Shown here: positions 7,343-16,254 of the stretch, in pieces
Layout: each line of letters starts with the position of its first letter
Position numbering within the stretch: position 1 is the first letter of the stretch
From: Actinoplanes utahensis
Lineage (GTDB): Bacteria; Actinomycetota; Actinomycetes; Mycobacteriales; Micromonosporaceae
Length of the DNA: 64,000 bases
Direction: 5' to 3'
Assembly (NCBI RefSeq): GCF_016862455.1
Contig: NZ_BOMZ01000044.1
Location: 62,001-126,000, forward strand
The notes under the pieces: generated by a model
Told to the model about the DNA's origin: nothing
The model's database searches: none
The model's input: the letters and a program-made list of their open reading frames with translations, nothing else
Program-made: the position numbers and the translations under genes

Positions 7343-8462
7343 CGAGGACGGTCGATGCGGCCTCGTCGTAGAGATCTTCCAGGCGGCTGGTCTGGGTGTG
7401 CAGGTCGAAGCCGGCGGCGATGTGGTCGCGGGCGTGCGTGCCGAAGCGGCGGCGCAGATCGGCGTCGCCGAGCAGGCGGGTGAAGGCGGCGGCCAGGGCG
7501 GCCGGGTCGGCCTCCGGGACGAGCAGGCCGGTACGCCCGTCGAGGACCGCTTCCGGGATGCCGCTGTGGTGGGTGGCGACCACCGGCAGGCCCAGCGCGC
7601 CGGCCTCCAGGATGGTGGTGGGCAGGCCCTCGGTGTCGCCGTCGGGGGCGGTCTTCGACGGGGCGGCGAGCATCCGCGACTCGGCGAGGTGCCGCTGGAC
7701 GGACTCGGGTGGCTGGCTGCCGACGAAGGTGGCGTCGACGCCCAGGCGCTCGGCCCGGTCGCGCATCGCGGGCAGCAGCGGGCCGTCGCCGATCAGCAGC
7801 GCGCGCGGGCGCGGCGAGTCCAGCCGGGCCAGGGCGGTGAGCAGGTCGTCGACGCCCTTCTTGGCGACGAACCGGCCGACGAAGGCGATGTCCCAGCGTT
7901 TCGCGACCATCGGGATCGCGGCGGGCACCGGGACGCCGGTGTAGTGCACCCGGACCTTGGCCGGGTCGGCGCCCCACCGCTCGGCGTGGCCCCGGATCAC
8001 CTCGGAGACCGCGATGACCAGGGTGGCGCGGGCGAAGACGCCGCGCAGGTTGCGGCGGTAGCGGATGCCGTGCAGTCCGGGACTCTGCGGCTGACGGGTC
8101 ACGTCGTGGCCGTGCACGGTGACGATCAGGGGCACGCCGAGCTGCTGCGCGGTGCGGCTGACCAGCCAGCCGTCGCCGCCGAAGTGGGCGTGCACCAGCT
8201 CCGGCCGGGTCTCGGCGAGCACGCCGCGGAGCCGGGGGCTGGCGCCGGACAGCCGCAGCCGCAGGAACTCCCGGCGGCCGGCGGGCCCGTCCGGGAAGGT
8301 GATCACGTCGTCCGGTCGGGCCAGCGCCGAATCCACCCGGGTGGCCCCGACATAGGTCGGCGACCAGCGGCTCAGCGCGTCGCCCTGGGCCCGGATGAAC
8401 GTCTCCGACCCGAGCAGCAGGGCGCTGCGCCAGATGGCGACCCGCCGGCGATCAGGCGACAT
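7323..8462 (-). CDS. GT4-family glycosyltransferase, 379 aa
   Basis: Retaining GT-B glycosyltransferase using a nucleotide sugar. The N-terminal half has the acceptor-side VHAHFGGDGWLVS and TVHGHDVTRQP; the C-terminal half has IAFVGRFVAKKGVDDLLTAL and the donor-binding EGLPTTILEAGALGLPVVAT, which carries the family's E-x7-E pair, then SGIPEAV. No membrane segment is present, so it acts at the inner membrane face or in the cytosol. Its start lies inside the last 11 bp of the GT2 gene, so the two are co-translated and probably add successive sugars to the same surface glycan. Acceptor and sugar cannot be told from the sequence. Confidence 0.9.
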   Translation of the reverse strand: MSPDRRRVAIWRSALLLGSETFIRAQGDALSRWSPTYVGATRVDSALARPDDVITFPDGPAGRREFLRLRLSGASPRLRGVLAETRPELVHAHFGGDGWLVSRTAQQLGVPLIVTVHGHDVTRQPQSPGLHGIRYRRNLRGVFARATLVIAVSEVIRGHAERWGADPAKVRVHYTGVPVPAAIPMVAKRWDIAFVGRFVAKKGVDDLLTALARLDSPRPRALLIGDGPLLPAMRDRAERLGVDATFVGSQPPESVQRHLAESRMLAAPSKTAPDGDTEGLPTTILEAGALGLPVVATHHSGIPEAVLDGRTGLLVPEADPAALAAAFTRLLGDADLRRRFGTHARDHIAAGFDLHTQTSRLEDLYDEAASTVLAAARRR

Positions 8463-9423
8463 CGACCGGCTCGCGGGCTTCGGTGGTGGTGGAGCGGCGG
8501 CCGACGACCAGGTCCCGCAGACGGTGCCGCAGGGCCGGCGGCAGCGCCCAGATCTGCAGGTGGGTGAGGTAGTCGAGGGTGCCGGGCCGGCCGTTGCGGC
8601 GGGCCTCGGCGAGCAGTTCCCGGAAGTGGCGGCGCTGCCGGGACGGGGCCGCCATGGAGCTGAGCACGCTGAGGGCGAAGGCCGCGTACGCCCGCGGGGT
8701 GAACAGGTGGCGGCTGCCGCGGAGCCACTCCAGCTGCTCCTCGTACGGGTTCTGCAGGCTGATCCGCTCCCGGTCCTCGTCCTGGTGCCAGAGCACCAGC
8801 GGCTCCGGGGCGTAGATCAGTTCCACGTCGTCCTCCCGGATCACCCGCAGGGCCCAGTCCAGCTCCTGCTGGCGGCGCAGGTCCTCGGTGAACGGTATCC
8901 GGCGCAGCAGTTCGGTGGGCGCCAGGATGGTGGAGGTCTGGATGAACCCGTCGCCGTAGAAGAGGCCGCGCCGGACGGTGAAGTACTCGCTGAGCGGCTC
9001 GCCCGGGCCGGGCAGCCGGCGCGGCATGATCGAGTCGGCGCGCGGGGTCCGGTTGATCAGGCGGCTGGCGACGACCGGCAGGCGGGCGGCGGATGCGGCG
9101 GCGAGGCCGAGTTGCACCGCGATCTTCTCGGGCAGCCATTCGTCGTCGTCGTCGAGCAGGGCGGTGTACCGGCCCCGGGCCGCGCGGGCGCCGACGTTGC
9201 GGGCGTGCGGGGCACGGCCGCGTTCCGGCAGGACGATCACCCGCAGCCGGGGGTCGCCGATGCCGGCCAGGGTTCGCGCGGTGTCCTCGTCCGGCCCGTC
9301 GACCACGACGACCACCTCGAGATCGCGGTGGGTCTGGGCGAGGGCGCTGCCGACCGCGCGGGCCGCCAGGTGCGGGCGGTTGCACGTCGGGATGACGACG
9401 CTGACATCCGGTTCAGCAGACAT
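8452..9423 (-). CDS. GT2-family glycosyltransferase, 323 aa
   Basis: GT-A inverting glycosyltransferase. VSVVIPTCNRPHLAARAVGS opens the nucleotide-binding fold, RNVGARAARGRYTALLDDDD holds the metal-binding acidic cluster (followed by EW), and EDLRRQQELDWALRVIR is the usual acceptor-side ED-x-D-W region in modified form. The C-terminal 80 residues are basic and helical. It is the first gene of the GT2-GT4 pair and is separated by 256 bp from the divergent P-type ATPase gene. The intergenic stretch is A/T-richer than its surroundings, which suits promoters, though no clear -35/-10 pair was found. Confidence 0.9.
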   Translation of the reverse strand: MSAEPDVSVVIPTCNRPHLAARAVGSALAQTHRDLEVVVVVDGPDEDTARTLAGIGDPRLRVIVLPERGRAPHARNVGARAARGRYTALLDDDDEWLPEKIAVQLGLAAASAARLPVVASRLINRTPRADSIMPRRLPGPGEPLSEYFTVRRGLFYGDGFIQTSTILAPTELLRRIPFTEDLRRQQELDWALRVIREDDVELIYAPEPLVLWHQDEDRERISLQNPYEEQLEWLRGSRHLFTPRAYAAFALSVLSSMAAPSRQRRHFRELLAEARRNGRPGTLDYLTHLQIWALPPALRHRLRDLVVGRRSTTTEAREPVDVA

Positions 9424-9679
9424 GTCGACTCGCTTACGCAGGAAGGGGAACCGCGGCGCAGCCGGGCGCGGTCGAGTCGACGCTAGGGGCGCCGGACGGC
9501 GGAACAGTTAATTGCGGGCAGCGAGCGGCGAGCAACATCGTGACGCTTGGTGCACGGAAAACAAACATACGGTGGCCGGCCTGTCCGCCGGGATGAAATC
9601 CACACGTCCTTTTGACGCTTATTGCCGGGATGGCGTGCCTTCTGGACGTTTAGGGTGATCATCGGGGGCTACGAAGCGG

Positions 9680-12184
9680 ATGGAACAGGTGATGCTCGCG
9701 CCGGCCGGTGGACTGACCACGGCGGAGGCGGAGGCACGGCGCCGGCGGGGCGAGTCGAACACCGCCGTGCAGGGCGGCACCCGCGGCTACGCGGAGATCC
9801 TGCGGACCAACGTCTTCTCCTTCTACAACCTGATCCTGTTCGTCATCGGCGGGGCGCTGCTGGCGCTGGGCCGCTACAGCGACGCCCTGATCAGCGTCGG
9901 CCTCGGCCTGATCAACGCGGTGATCAACGCGAGTCAGGAGATCCGGGCCAAGCACAAACTGGACCGGCTGCAACTGCTCGACCGGACCGGGGTACTGGCG
10001 ATCCGGGACGGCCGGGAGATCGAGATCGCCCCGGACCGAGTGGTCCGCGGAGATGTGCTGCGGATCCGGCCCGGCGACCAGATCGTGGTGGACGGCCCGC
10101 TGCTGGACGGCGGCCGGCTGGAGGCCGACGAGTCGCTGCTGACCGGCGAGTCCGACCCGGTGGTCAAACATCCCGGCGACGATCTGCGGTCCGGCAGCCT
10201 GTGCGTGGCCGGGGACGGCCACCAGGAGGCCCGCGACGTCGGGGCCGGCAGTTACGCCGGCCGGCTCACCGCCGAGGCCCGGCGCAGCACCACCGACAAG
10301 ACGCCGCTGCAACGCCGCATCGAGTTGATCGTGCGCCTGGTGATGGCGCTGACGGCCCTGATGAGCGGCTGCATCCTGGCGCAGGCGGCCCTCGAGGGCT
10401 TCAGCGTGCTGCGGGTCGTGCAGATCACCGCGGTGCTGTCCGGGCTCGTACCCTATGGCCTGTTCTTCCTGATCGCCCTCGCCTACACCGCCGGGGCCGT
10501 CCGGATCGCCCGGCACGGCGCGCTGGTGCAGCAGGTCAACGCGGTCGAGTCGGTCAGCAACGTGGACGTGGTCTGCACCGACAAGACCGGCACGCTGACC
10601 ACCGGGCAGCTCGGCCTGGAGGAGATCGTGCCGCTGGGCGAGCACGAGTACAGCGAGGCGGCCGAGGCCCTCGGCGGGGTCGCGCACAACTGCGCCAGCC
10701 CCAACCTGACCGCGATGGCGATCCTCGGCGCGCTCAGCGGGCCGGTCTGGGAGGTACGCGACGAGGTGCCGTTCTCGTCGTCGCTGCGCTGGTCCGGAGT
10801 GGTCACCACGGACGGCACGTGGGTGCTGGGCGCCCCGGACGCGCTCGCCGCCCGGCTGCGGCAGCCGCTGCCGGCCGGCGAGGTGGCCGAACGGGCCGGC
10901 CGAGGGCTGCGGGTGCTGCTGCTGGCCCGCGCCGACGAGGGGCTGCGCGACGCGGCGGGACGGCCGGACCTGCCGATGCTGGAGCCGGTGGCGCTGGCCG
11001 TGCTCGCCGACGAACTGCGCCCGGAGGTCGTCGAGACGGTGGCCCGGCTGCACGCCGACGGGGTGCAGATCAAGGTGCTGTCCGGCGACGATCCGCGGAC
11101 CGTCGCCGCGATCGCCGCCCGGGCCGGGATCGCCGCCGCCGAGCCGGTCCCGGGCGCCGCCCTGGACGGCCTCGACGATCCCGCGCTGGACGAGATCGTC
11201 GCCCGGACCAGCGTCTTCGGCCGGGTCGCGCCGGAACACAAGGAACGGATCGTGCGCTCGCTGCGCCGCCGGGGCCGCTACGTCGCGATGATCGGCGACG
11301 GGGTCAACGACGCCCGTGCCCTCAAGCAGGCGCACGTCGGCGTGGCGATGCGCTCGGGCAGCGCGGTGACCCGCGACGTCGCCGACATCGTGCTCGTCGA
11401 CGACAGTTTCGCGGCGCTGCCGCCGGCGCAGCACGAGGGCCGGAAGATCATCAACGGGATCGGCGTGTCCCTCTACGTCTTCCTGGCCCGGGTGGCCAGC
11501 CAGGGCCTGGTGATCCTGGCGGTCACCATGCTGGGGCTGTCGTTCCCGTACTCGCCGACGCAGGTCGGGCTGACCATGTTCACCGTCGGCATCCCCACCG
11601 TGTTCCTCACCATGTGGGCCAAGCCGACCCCGCCGGACCCGCACATGCTGCGCAACCTGGTGCGGTTCGTGACGCCGGCCGCCGTGGTCACCGCCACCTT
11701 CGGCACCGCGATCTACACGATCCTCTACTCGATGATCAAGCACGGGTTCAGCTCCGGCCGCACCCCGGAACGGATCATCCACGAGTTCGAGCGGTCGACC
11801 GGCCTCACCTACGCCGTCGACGCCGACTTCACCGAGGCCGCCGCGACGATCCTGGCGCAGACCGGCCTGTCGACGTTCTTCTGCTTCGCGTCGTTCCTGC
11901 TGATCAACTTCCTGCAGCCGTACTCGCGGGTGTTCGGCGCCTGGACCCGGCGGACCGGCGACCGGCGGCCCGTCTGGCTCGTCGCCGGCCTGTGCCTGAC
12001 CTTCAGCGCGGTGCTGAACGTGCCGTTCCTCTGGGAGTACTTCGGCCTGATGAAACCGTCGAAACCGGTGTTCTTCGTGGTGCTGCCCGCGCTGATCCTC
12101 TGGTACCTGTCGCTGACGGTGATGTTCCGGCTGCGCCTGTTCGACCGCCTGCTCGGCCTCGACTTCGCCGACGAGAAGGACTGA
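9680..12184 (+). CDS. P-type cation-transporting ATPase, CtpE-like, 834 aa
   Basis: Ion pump driven by ATP. TGES (actuator domain) is near residue 155, the phosphorylated Asp is in DKTGTLT near residue 301, and the hinge motif GDGVND is near residue 539. Four hydrophobic segments lie before and six after the cytoplasmic core. The usual PEGL of transmembrane helix 4 is replaced by SGLVPYGLFFLIALAY, which resembles mycobacterial CtpE, a calcium importer, rather than heavy-metal P1B pumps; no N-terminal metal-binding domain or CPC motif exists. Calcium is therefore the best guess for the ion, by family resemblance only. It stands alone, with a strong hairpin after it. Confidence 0.88.
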   Translation: MEQVMLAPAGGLTTAEAEARRRRGESNTAVQGGTRGYAEILRTNVFSFYNLILFVIGGALLALGRYSDALISVGLGLINAVINASQEIRAKHKLDRLQLLDRTGVLAIRDGREIEIAPDRVVRGDVLRIRPGDQIVVDGPLLDGGRLEADESLLTGESDPVVKHPGDDLRSGSLCVAGDGHQEARDVGAGSYAGRLTAEARRSTTDKTPLQRRIELIVRLVMALTALMSGCILAQAALEGFSVLRVVQITAVLSGLVPYGLFFLIALAYTAGAVRIARHGALVQQVNAVESVSNVDVVCTDKTGTLTTGQLGLEEIVPLGEHEYSEAAEALGGVAHNCASPNLTAMAILGALSGPVWEVRDEVPFSSSLRWSGVVTTDGTWVLGAPDALAARLRQPLPAGEVAERAGRGLRVLLLARADEGLRDAAGRPDLPMLEPVALAVLADELRPEVVETVARLHADGVQIKVLSGDDPRTVAAIAARAGIAAAEPVPGAALDGLDDPALDEIVARTSVFGRVAPEHKERIVRSLRRRGRYVAMIGDGVNDARALKQAHVGVAMRSGSAVTRDVADIVLVDDSFAALPPAQHEGRKIINGIGVSLYVFLARVASQGLVILAVTMLGLSFPYSPTQVGLTMFTVGIPTVFLTMWAKPTPPDPHMLRNLVRFVTPAAVVTATFGTAIYTILYSMIKHGFSSGRTPERIIHEFERSTGLTYAVDADFTEAAATILAQTGLSTFFCFASFLLINFLQPYSRVFGAWTRRTGDRRPVWLVAGLCLTFSAVLNVPFLWEYFGLMKPSKPVFFVVLPALILWYLSLTVMFRLRLFDRLLGLDFADEKD

Positions 12185-12233
12185 AGAGCTTTTCCTCAGG
12201 TACGGGGTACGCGTGCCGACTGTCGTCCCCGTG

Positions 12234-12271
12234 CCGGCCGGCTGCCCTGGGGGGTCTCGGCAGCCGGCCGG
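12234..12271. terminator. Bidirectional hairpin between convergent genes
   Basis: A 13-bp perfect stem: CCGGCCGGCTGCC (12234-12246) with GGCAGCCGGCCGG (12259-12271), 12-nt loop. It sits between the P-type ATPase gene and the convergent receptor gene. Confidence 0.75.
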
Positions 12272-12290
12272 GCCTCCTGCCGTGCCGGGG

Positions 12291-14963
12291 TCAGGACGCC
12301 GAGTCGGCCGGGCAACCCGGTTCGGGGTCCCGCTCGGCGGCCGGGATCGTCCCGCAGTACATCTCCAGCTGCGAGACGCCCTTCTCGTCGACACGCATCA
12401 CCAGCATCGCCTTGTTCGCCGGCAGCTGCGGGCTGGTCCCGCCGCGGGAGAAGTCGATGATCCCGGTGACCCCGGACACCTGCGCGTCCTCGCCGGTCAG
12501 GCCGTTGAGCCCCTGAAGCAGCGCCTGCGGCGTGACCCGCCCCTCGAGGGTGGAGAGCGCGCTGACCCGGACCGCGGCCAGCCACAGCGTGGTCATCGCG
12601 TCCCAGCCGAACATCGCCCGCGACGCCTGCCCGCTCTCGCACACGTCGCCGTAACCCGCGGCGCGGTAGGCCCCGAAGAACCGGACCCGGCCCTCGACGG
12701 TGGCGCAGTCGGCGCCGAAGACCCGGCTGCTGGCCGGGGCCATGTAGTACAACGGCAGGCCGGGATAGCCGCTCAGACCGCCGAACAGCGCGAACTCGGT
12801 GGTCGCGTCACCGGCCAGGATGTCCGGATAGCGGTCCGGGCAGGCGGTCGCCATGCCCTGCAGGAAGCGGCCGAAGTCGTCCGGCCGCCCGGCGAAGAAC
12901 ACCAGATATCCCGGCCGGCCCGGGCAGGCGTCCTGGCCGAGCAGGGTCACGTCGGAGCCCTCGGTCCCCGGCAGCGTCCGGTACGGCGTGATCGCGGCCG
13001 TGGCGATGCCCCGTTTCCCGAACTCCTGCGCCACGTCCTCGGCCAGATTGCGGCTGTAGAGGTCGGCCGGATCGCCGGCGTAGTAGACCGTCGCCTCGGT
13101 CGCCTTGCGCACCTTCTGCGCATAGAAGGCGGCGACCTCGGCCTCCCGCCGGTTGTCCGGCCCGACCTGGTGATAGGAGACCACCTTGGTGGTCAGGCTG
13201 TCCGCCGACAGCAGCGTGCCCAGCGTGGGGATGCCCGCCGCGTCGAGCTCCCGCATCGCCTCCTCGGTCCCGGCCCGGCTGATCCCCAGACCGGCCACCG
13301 CCACGATGCCGAGCCGGGGCGCCACCCCGGCGATCAGGCGGGCCGCCTGCCCGCCGTGGTCCATCTGGTCGCCCCCGTTGGCCAGCAGCAACCGCACCGG
13401 CACCGTCGAGTTGACCGTCTCCCGCTGGGCCGAGGCCAGCCCGCGCAACTCCTCCAGAGCCGCCTGGTAACCGCCCAGCGTGGTGTTGGTGAGCGTGCTC
13501 AGAAAGACCACGGTGACGTGCCCGGGCCGCTCCAGCACTCGCGCGTTGGTGTCCGCGATGTCCGCCTCCACCCGCTGCAACTGCCCGGCCACTGCCGGGT
13601 CCACGCCGGGCGCGTCGTCGAAGAAGCGGTACCGGCCGCCGGAGAGCCCGACGCACTGGCTCCCGGTGCTCGCGAACGGCTCCCGGTGCAGGGTGCTCAC
13701 CGTGCCCGGCCACCAGTACGCCTCGCACCGGTTGTGGTTGTACCAGGGCACCACCGCCAGGACCGCCACCAGCAGCGCCGGCAGCGCGAGGGCCATCCAC
13801 GGCGCCCGCCTGCGGGGCAACCCGAACTCCTCGATGTCGTCCAGGCCGTCGGTCTCCTCCGGGGCCGCCGGCAGCCGCAGCGACATCTCGGGCGTCCACG
13901 GGCTGTCCCCGCCGTGATCCCGGTACGGCGCCTTCCACTTCCGGTACGCCGCCTGGGTGTCGCGCGCGGTGTACGGATGCCCCTCCGCCGTGCCGCGCCG
14001 GTTCGTGACCACGAGCAGCAGCTCCGAACGTGGTCGTGGACGGGTCCACCCGTGCCGTTCCGGCAAGCGGTTGAGCAACCGGATCAGCCGCGGCGCGGTC
14101 GTCGCACGGTCGTCGAGTAGCGCCACCGGATAGCCGGTCCGCCACCGGCCGCGGCCGAACAGACGGTCGCGCCGGTAGGCGGTCCGCAGGTCCTGCATGA
14201 ACGCGTCGGCGAGCAGCTCCTCGGCCCGCGCCCGGCCGGCCTCGTCGTCGAAGTCACCCTCGGCGAACCGCACGGCCAGCTCGTAGAAGCTGTTCGTCGC
14301 GGCGATCTCGTGCCGGGCGAACCAGCGGGGCGGGCGCCAGGTGGCCCGCATCATCGCCAGACCGGCCAGTGGCACGGTGTGCGCCGTCAGCCGCACCCAC
14401 CACGGGAAGTCGCCGATCGCCTCGGCCAGGCCGTCGACGAAGTTGCCGGTGCCCAGCCGTTGCCGCAGATGCCAGGTCAGCTGCCCGGCCAGATGCCGGC
14501 GTTTCTCCGCCTCGGTCCACTCCTGGTCCGCGGCCGGCGGCGTCACCACCGGCCGGGGGTCGGCGACGGCCGGTTTCTGCGCGTTCCGGAATCGCGTCAG
14601 GTGCAGCAGCCACAGGGCGAGGCCGTAGTGCGGGAAGCTCAGCCGCCGGCCGACCGGGCTGCTCTTGGACAGGTCCTTGACCAGGATGTCGAGCAGGTCC
14701 TCGACGGACGGCGGATCGTTCTTGGGCCACGGCGGGGCGGCCAGCGCCACCGGGGCGCTCCGCGCGGTGCGCAGCCAGACCCGGATCGCCGGCAACGGGT
14801 CCGGGCTTTCGTCGGAGGTCCGGACCAGCTGCAGCACGGGCAGAATCTCCTCGCGGCCCCACCGCCAGGGCCGCCGCACCCGCTTCCCGATCAGTCTCAG
14901 CACGTTGCGCCAGCCCGCGAACCGCAGGCCCGCGGGATCCTCGATGGAAAATTTCCGGCTCAC
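12291..14963 (-). CDS. Membrane receptor: cytoplasmic domain, one TM helix, periplasmic-binding (Peripla_BP_6-like) domain, about 890 aa
   Basis: Three parts are visible. Residues about 1-380 are cytoplasmic, Trp/Arg-rich, with no motif I recognise (no Walker A). A single membrane helix, MALALPALLVAVLAVVPWY, lies near residue 390. The remaining 480 residues are outside and read like a LivJ-type type I binding protein: VVFLSTLTNTTLGGYQAALE, then LGIVAVAGLGISRAGTEEAM, EATVYYAGDPADLYSRNL and VCESGQASRAMFGWDAMTTL match the order of strands in leucine/urea-binding proteins. Several Cys may form disulfides. No transporter genes are adjacent, so it is more likely a sensor than an importer part. GTG 14963 is preferred because a GGGGAGAGGGG run sits just upstream; a TTG at 14987 is the longer option. 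Confidence 0.72.
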   Translation of the reverse strand: MSRKFSIEDPAGLRFAGWRNVLRLIGKRVRRPWRWGREEILPVLQLVRTSDESPDPLPAIRVWLRTARSAPVALAAPPWPKNDPPSVEDLLDILVKDLSKSSPVGRRLSFPHYGLALWLLHLTRFRNAQKPAVADPRPVVTPPAADQEWTEAEKRRHLAGQLTWHLRQRLGTGNFVDGLAEAIGDFPWWVRLTAHTVPLAGLAMMRATWRPPRWFARHEIAATNSFYELAVRFAEGDFDDEAGRARAEELLADAFMQDLRTAYRRDRLFGRGRWRTGYPVALLDDRATTAPRLIRLLNRLPERHGWTRPRPRSELLLVVTNRRGTAEGHPYTARDTQAAYRKWKAPYRDHGGDSPWTPEMSLRLPAAPEETDGLDDIEEFGLPRRRAPWMALALPALLVAVLAVVPWYNHNRCEAYWWPGTVSTLHREPFASTGSQCVGLSGGRYRFFDDAPGVDPAVAGQLQRVEADIADTNARVLERPGHVTVVFLSTLTNTTLGGYQAALEELRGLASAQRETVNSTVPVRLLLANGGDQMDHGGQAARLIAGVAPRLGIVAVAGLGISRAGTEEAMRELDAAGIPTLGTLLSADSLTTKVVSYHQVGPDNRREAEVAAFYAQKVRKATEATVYYAGDPADLYSRNLAEDVAQEFGKRGIATAAITPYRTLPGTEGSDVTLLGQDACPGRPGYLVFFAGRPDDFGRFLQGMATACPDRYPDILAGDATTEFALFGGLSGYPGLPLYYMAPASSRVFGADCATVEGRVRFFGAYRAAGYGDVCESGQASRAMFGWDAMTTLWLAAVRVSALSTLEGRVTPQALLQGLNGLTGEDAQVSGVTGIIDFSRGGTSPQLPANKAMLVMRVDEKGVSQLEMYCGTIPAAERDPEPGCPADSAS

Positions 14964-15089
14964 TGGCTCGCCCCTCTCCCCCGGCAAGGCGGCAGATCCT
15001 CCATTGTGCTCGGATCACGCCGATCCGTGAAGATCCGGTCACCCGCCGTCGGCGGCCTCACCCGGCGGCGGAGACACGTCCAGGTTCTT

Positions 15090-15146
15090 CCGTCTGGTTG
15101 TCACGGTTGTCTCGGCGGCTCCGAGACAGCCGCGAGAGCCAGCCGG
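15090..15146. repeat. 57-bp intergenic palindrome, copy B
   Basis: Arms 15090-15115 and 15121-15146 pair at 21 of 26 positions around a 5-nt loop; the core is TGTCTCGG facing CCGAGACA. It lies between two genes read in the same direction (receptor gene start and acetyltransferase gene end). Confidence 0.82.
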
Positions 15147-15198
15147 AAGTCCACGTCGACGGAACGTCGATCCCTGGCGGGCACAGAGGCACGTCCGA

Positions 15199-15750
15199 TC
15201 AGCCGGGGTGCCGCATCACCCAGATCGGCAGCGGCTCGCCGACCTCGGCCACCACCTCCCACCCGGACCGGCGGTAGATCTCGACGTTGACCGCGGTGCT
15301 GGTCTCCAGCACCGCCGGCAGCCGGTCCGCGGCGGCCCGGCGCAATCCGGCCGCCATCACGGCCCGGCCCAGGCGGCGCCCGGCGGCCGCGGGATGGGTG
15401 CCGAGCACGCCCAGGTACCAGTACGGCTCGTCCGGCAGCGCCGCGTGCACCGCCTCGTCGTACGCCTTCACCCGCGCCCGGGCCTCCGCCGGGACGTCCA
15501 GCTCACCCGCCGGGGTGCCGCCGCCCGGCGGTTCCCAGATCGCCGTGGACATCCCGCCGGCCACCGTCCAGACGGTGCCCCGGCCGACCCGCTTGTCGAA
15601 GAGGTGCCCGAAGAAGGCCGCCGCCTGCTCCGGATAGTCCTCGTCGGCCGGGAAGAGGAACCGCAGCACCGGGTCCGCGGCGAACGCCGCCACCAGCGAG
15701 TCGACGACACGGGGACGGTCAGCGGCGGAGGCCACCATGATCTCGGTCAT
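15199..15750 (-). CDS. GNAT-family N-acetyltransferase, 183 aa
   Basis: Acetyl-CoA dependent transferase. The acetyl-CoA loop is LGTHPAAAGRRLGRAVMAAG near residues 118-137, followed by the typical VLETSTAVNVEIYRRSGWEV strand-helix of motif B. The length fits a single GNAT domain. The N-terminal half (AAFAADPVLRFLFPADEDYP) resembles the subfamily found beside many actinomycete regulators, but the substrate cannot be told. It is a lone gene between two palindrome copies. Confidence 0.88.
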   Translation of the reverse strand: MTEIMVASAADRPRVVDSLVAAFAADPVLRFLFPADEDYPEQAAAFFGHLFDKRVGRGTVWTVAGGMSTAIWEPPGGGTPAGELDVPAEARARVKAYDEAVHAALPDEPYWYLGVLGTHPAAAGRRLGRAVMAAGLRRAAADRLPAVLETSTAVNVEIYRRSGWEVVAEVGEPLPIWVMRHPG

Positions 15751-15776
15751 CCTAGGAGGCTAGCTATCTCACCGCC

Positions 15777-15833
15777 CCGGCTGGTTCTCCGGGCTGCCTC
15801 AAGGCCATTGAGACAGCCCTGAGAGGACGTTCC
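15777..15833. repeat. 57-bp palindrome, copy C, right arm disrupted
   Basis: Left outer arm CCGGCTGGTTCTC and inner stem GGGCTGCCTCAA / TTGAGACAGCCC (11 of 12) match the family, centred at 15805. The right arm keeps GAGA and then diverges from about 15825, exactly where the IS element begins. The outer half of the arm has been lost. Confidence 0.65.
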
Positions 15834-15839
15834 GGGAGG

Positions 15840-16245
15840 TTAGGTCCGTTTCTGGATCAGGGCGACGATTCCGGGCTGTTCCTCTGTCACGATCTCGCGA
15901 TTGACCAGGCGTTTCAGCTTGGCTCGGGTTCCTTCGACGTGTTTCGGTAGTGGTTCGATGTCCAGGGCGAGGCAGACGTCCTTGGCGCATGCCGCCGGTC
16001 GCGGCGCTCAGGATCGCGAGGATCTGCTGGTAGCCGGAACTGACGATGGTGGGGTCGTCGGCGGTGAACTCGGTCGCGGCGAGGTGTTGCAGCATGGTAC
16101 GGGTGGTCGCAAGATCGGCCAGTTCCCGGTCGATACGGGTGAGCTCGGTCGAGAGCAGGGCGATCTGCTCGCGCAGGCGTCCGGCGGTCGTTGCTGCGGT
16201 GGTCTCGCGTTCGCCGATGAGGGTGAGGATCGTGTCGAGGTGCAC
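15840..16245 (-). pseudogene. IS accessory protein, frameshifted
   Basis: The first 85 or so residues (MHLDTILTLIGERETTAATT onward) form a coiled-coil helix pair, then YQQILAILSAATGGMR. At about 15984 the frame shifts: the continuation AKDVCLALDIEPLPKHVEGT and then RAKLKRLVNREIVTEEQPGI ends at a TAA (15840-15842), and reads as a small winged-helix-like tail. In the starting frame the protein instead runs into Arg/Pro-rich nonsense. One extra base or two missing bases separate the halves. This protein usually accompanies such IS5-type transposases; its function is unknown. A programmed shift is possible, but no slippery heptamer is visible. Confidence 0.75.
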
Positions 16246-16254
16246 CGGCGGCCC

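Noticed and set aside
9659..12516. Long open frames of over 900 codons on both strands over the P-type ATPase gene
   Set aside because: They are by-products of very high third-position GC. Their proteins are low-complexity Arg/Gly/Pro/Asp/Gln sequence with no domain, whereas the ATPase frame has all family motifs.
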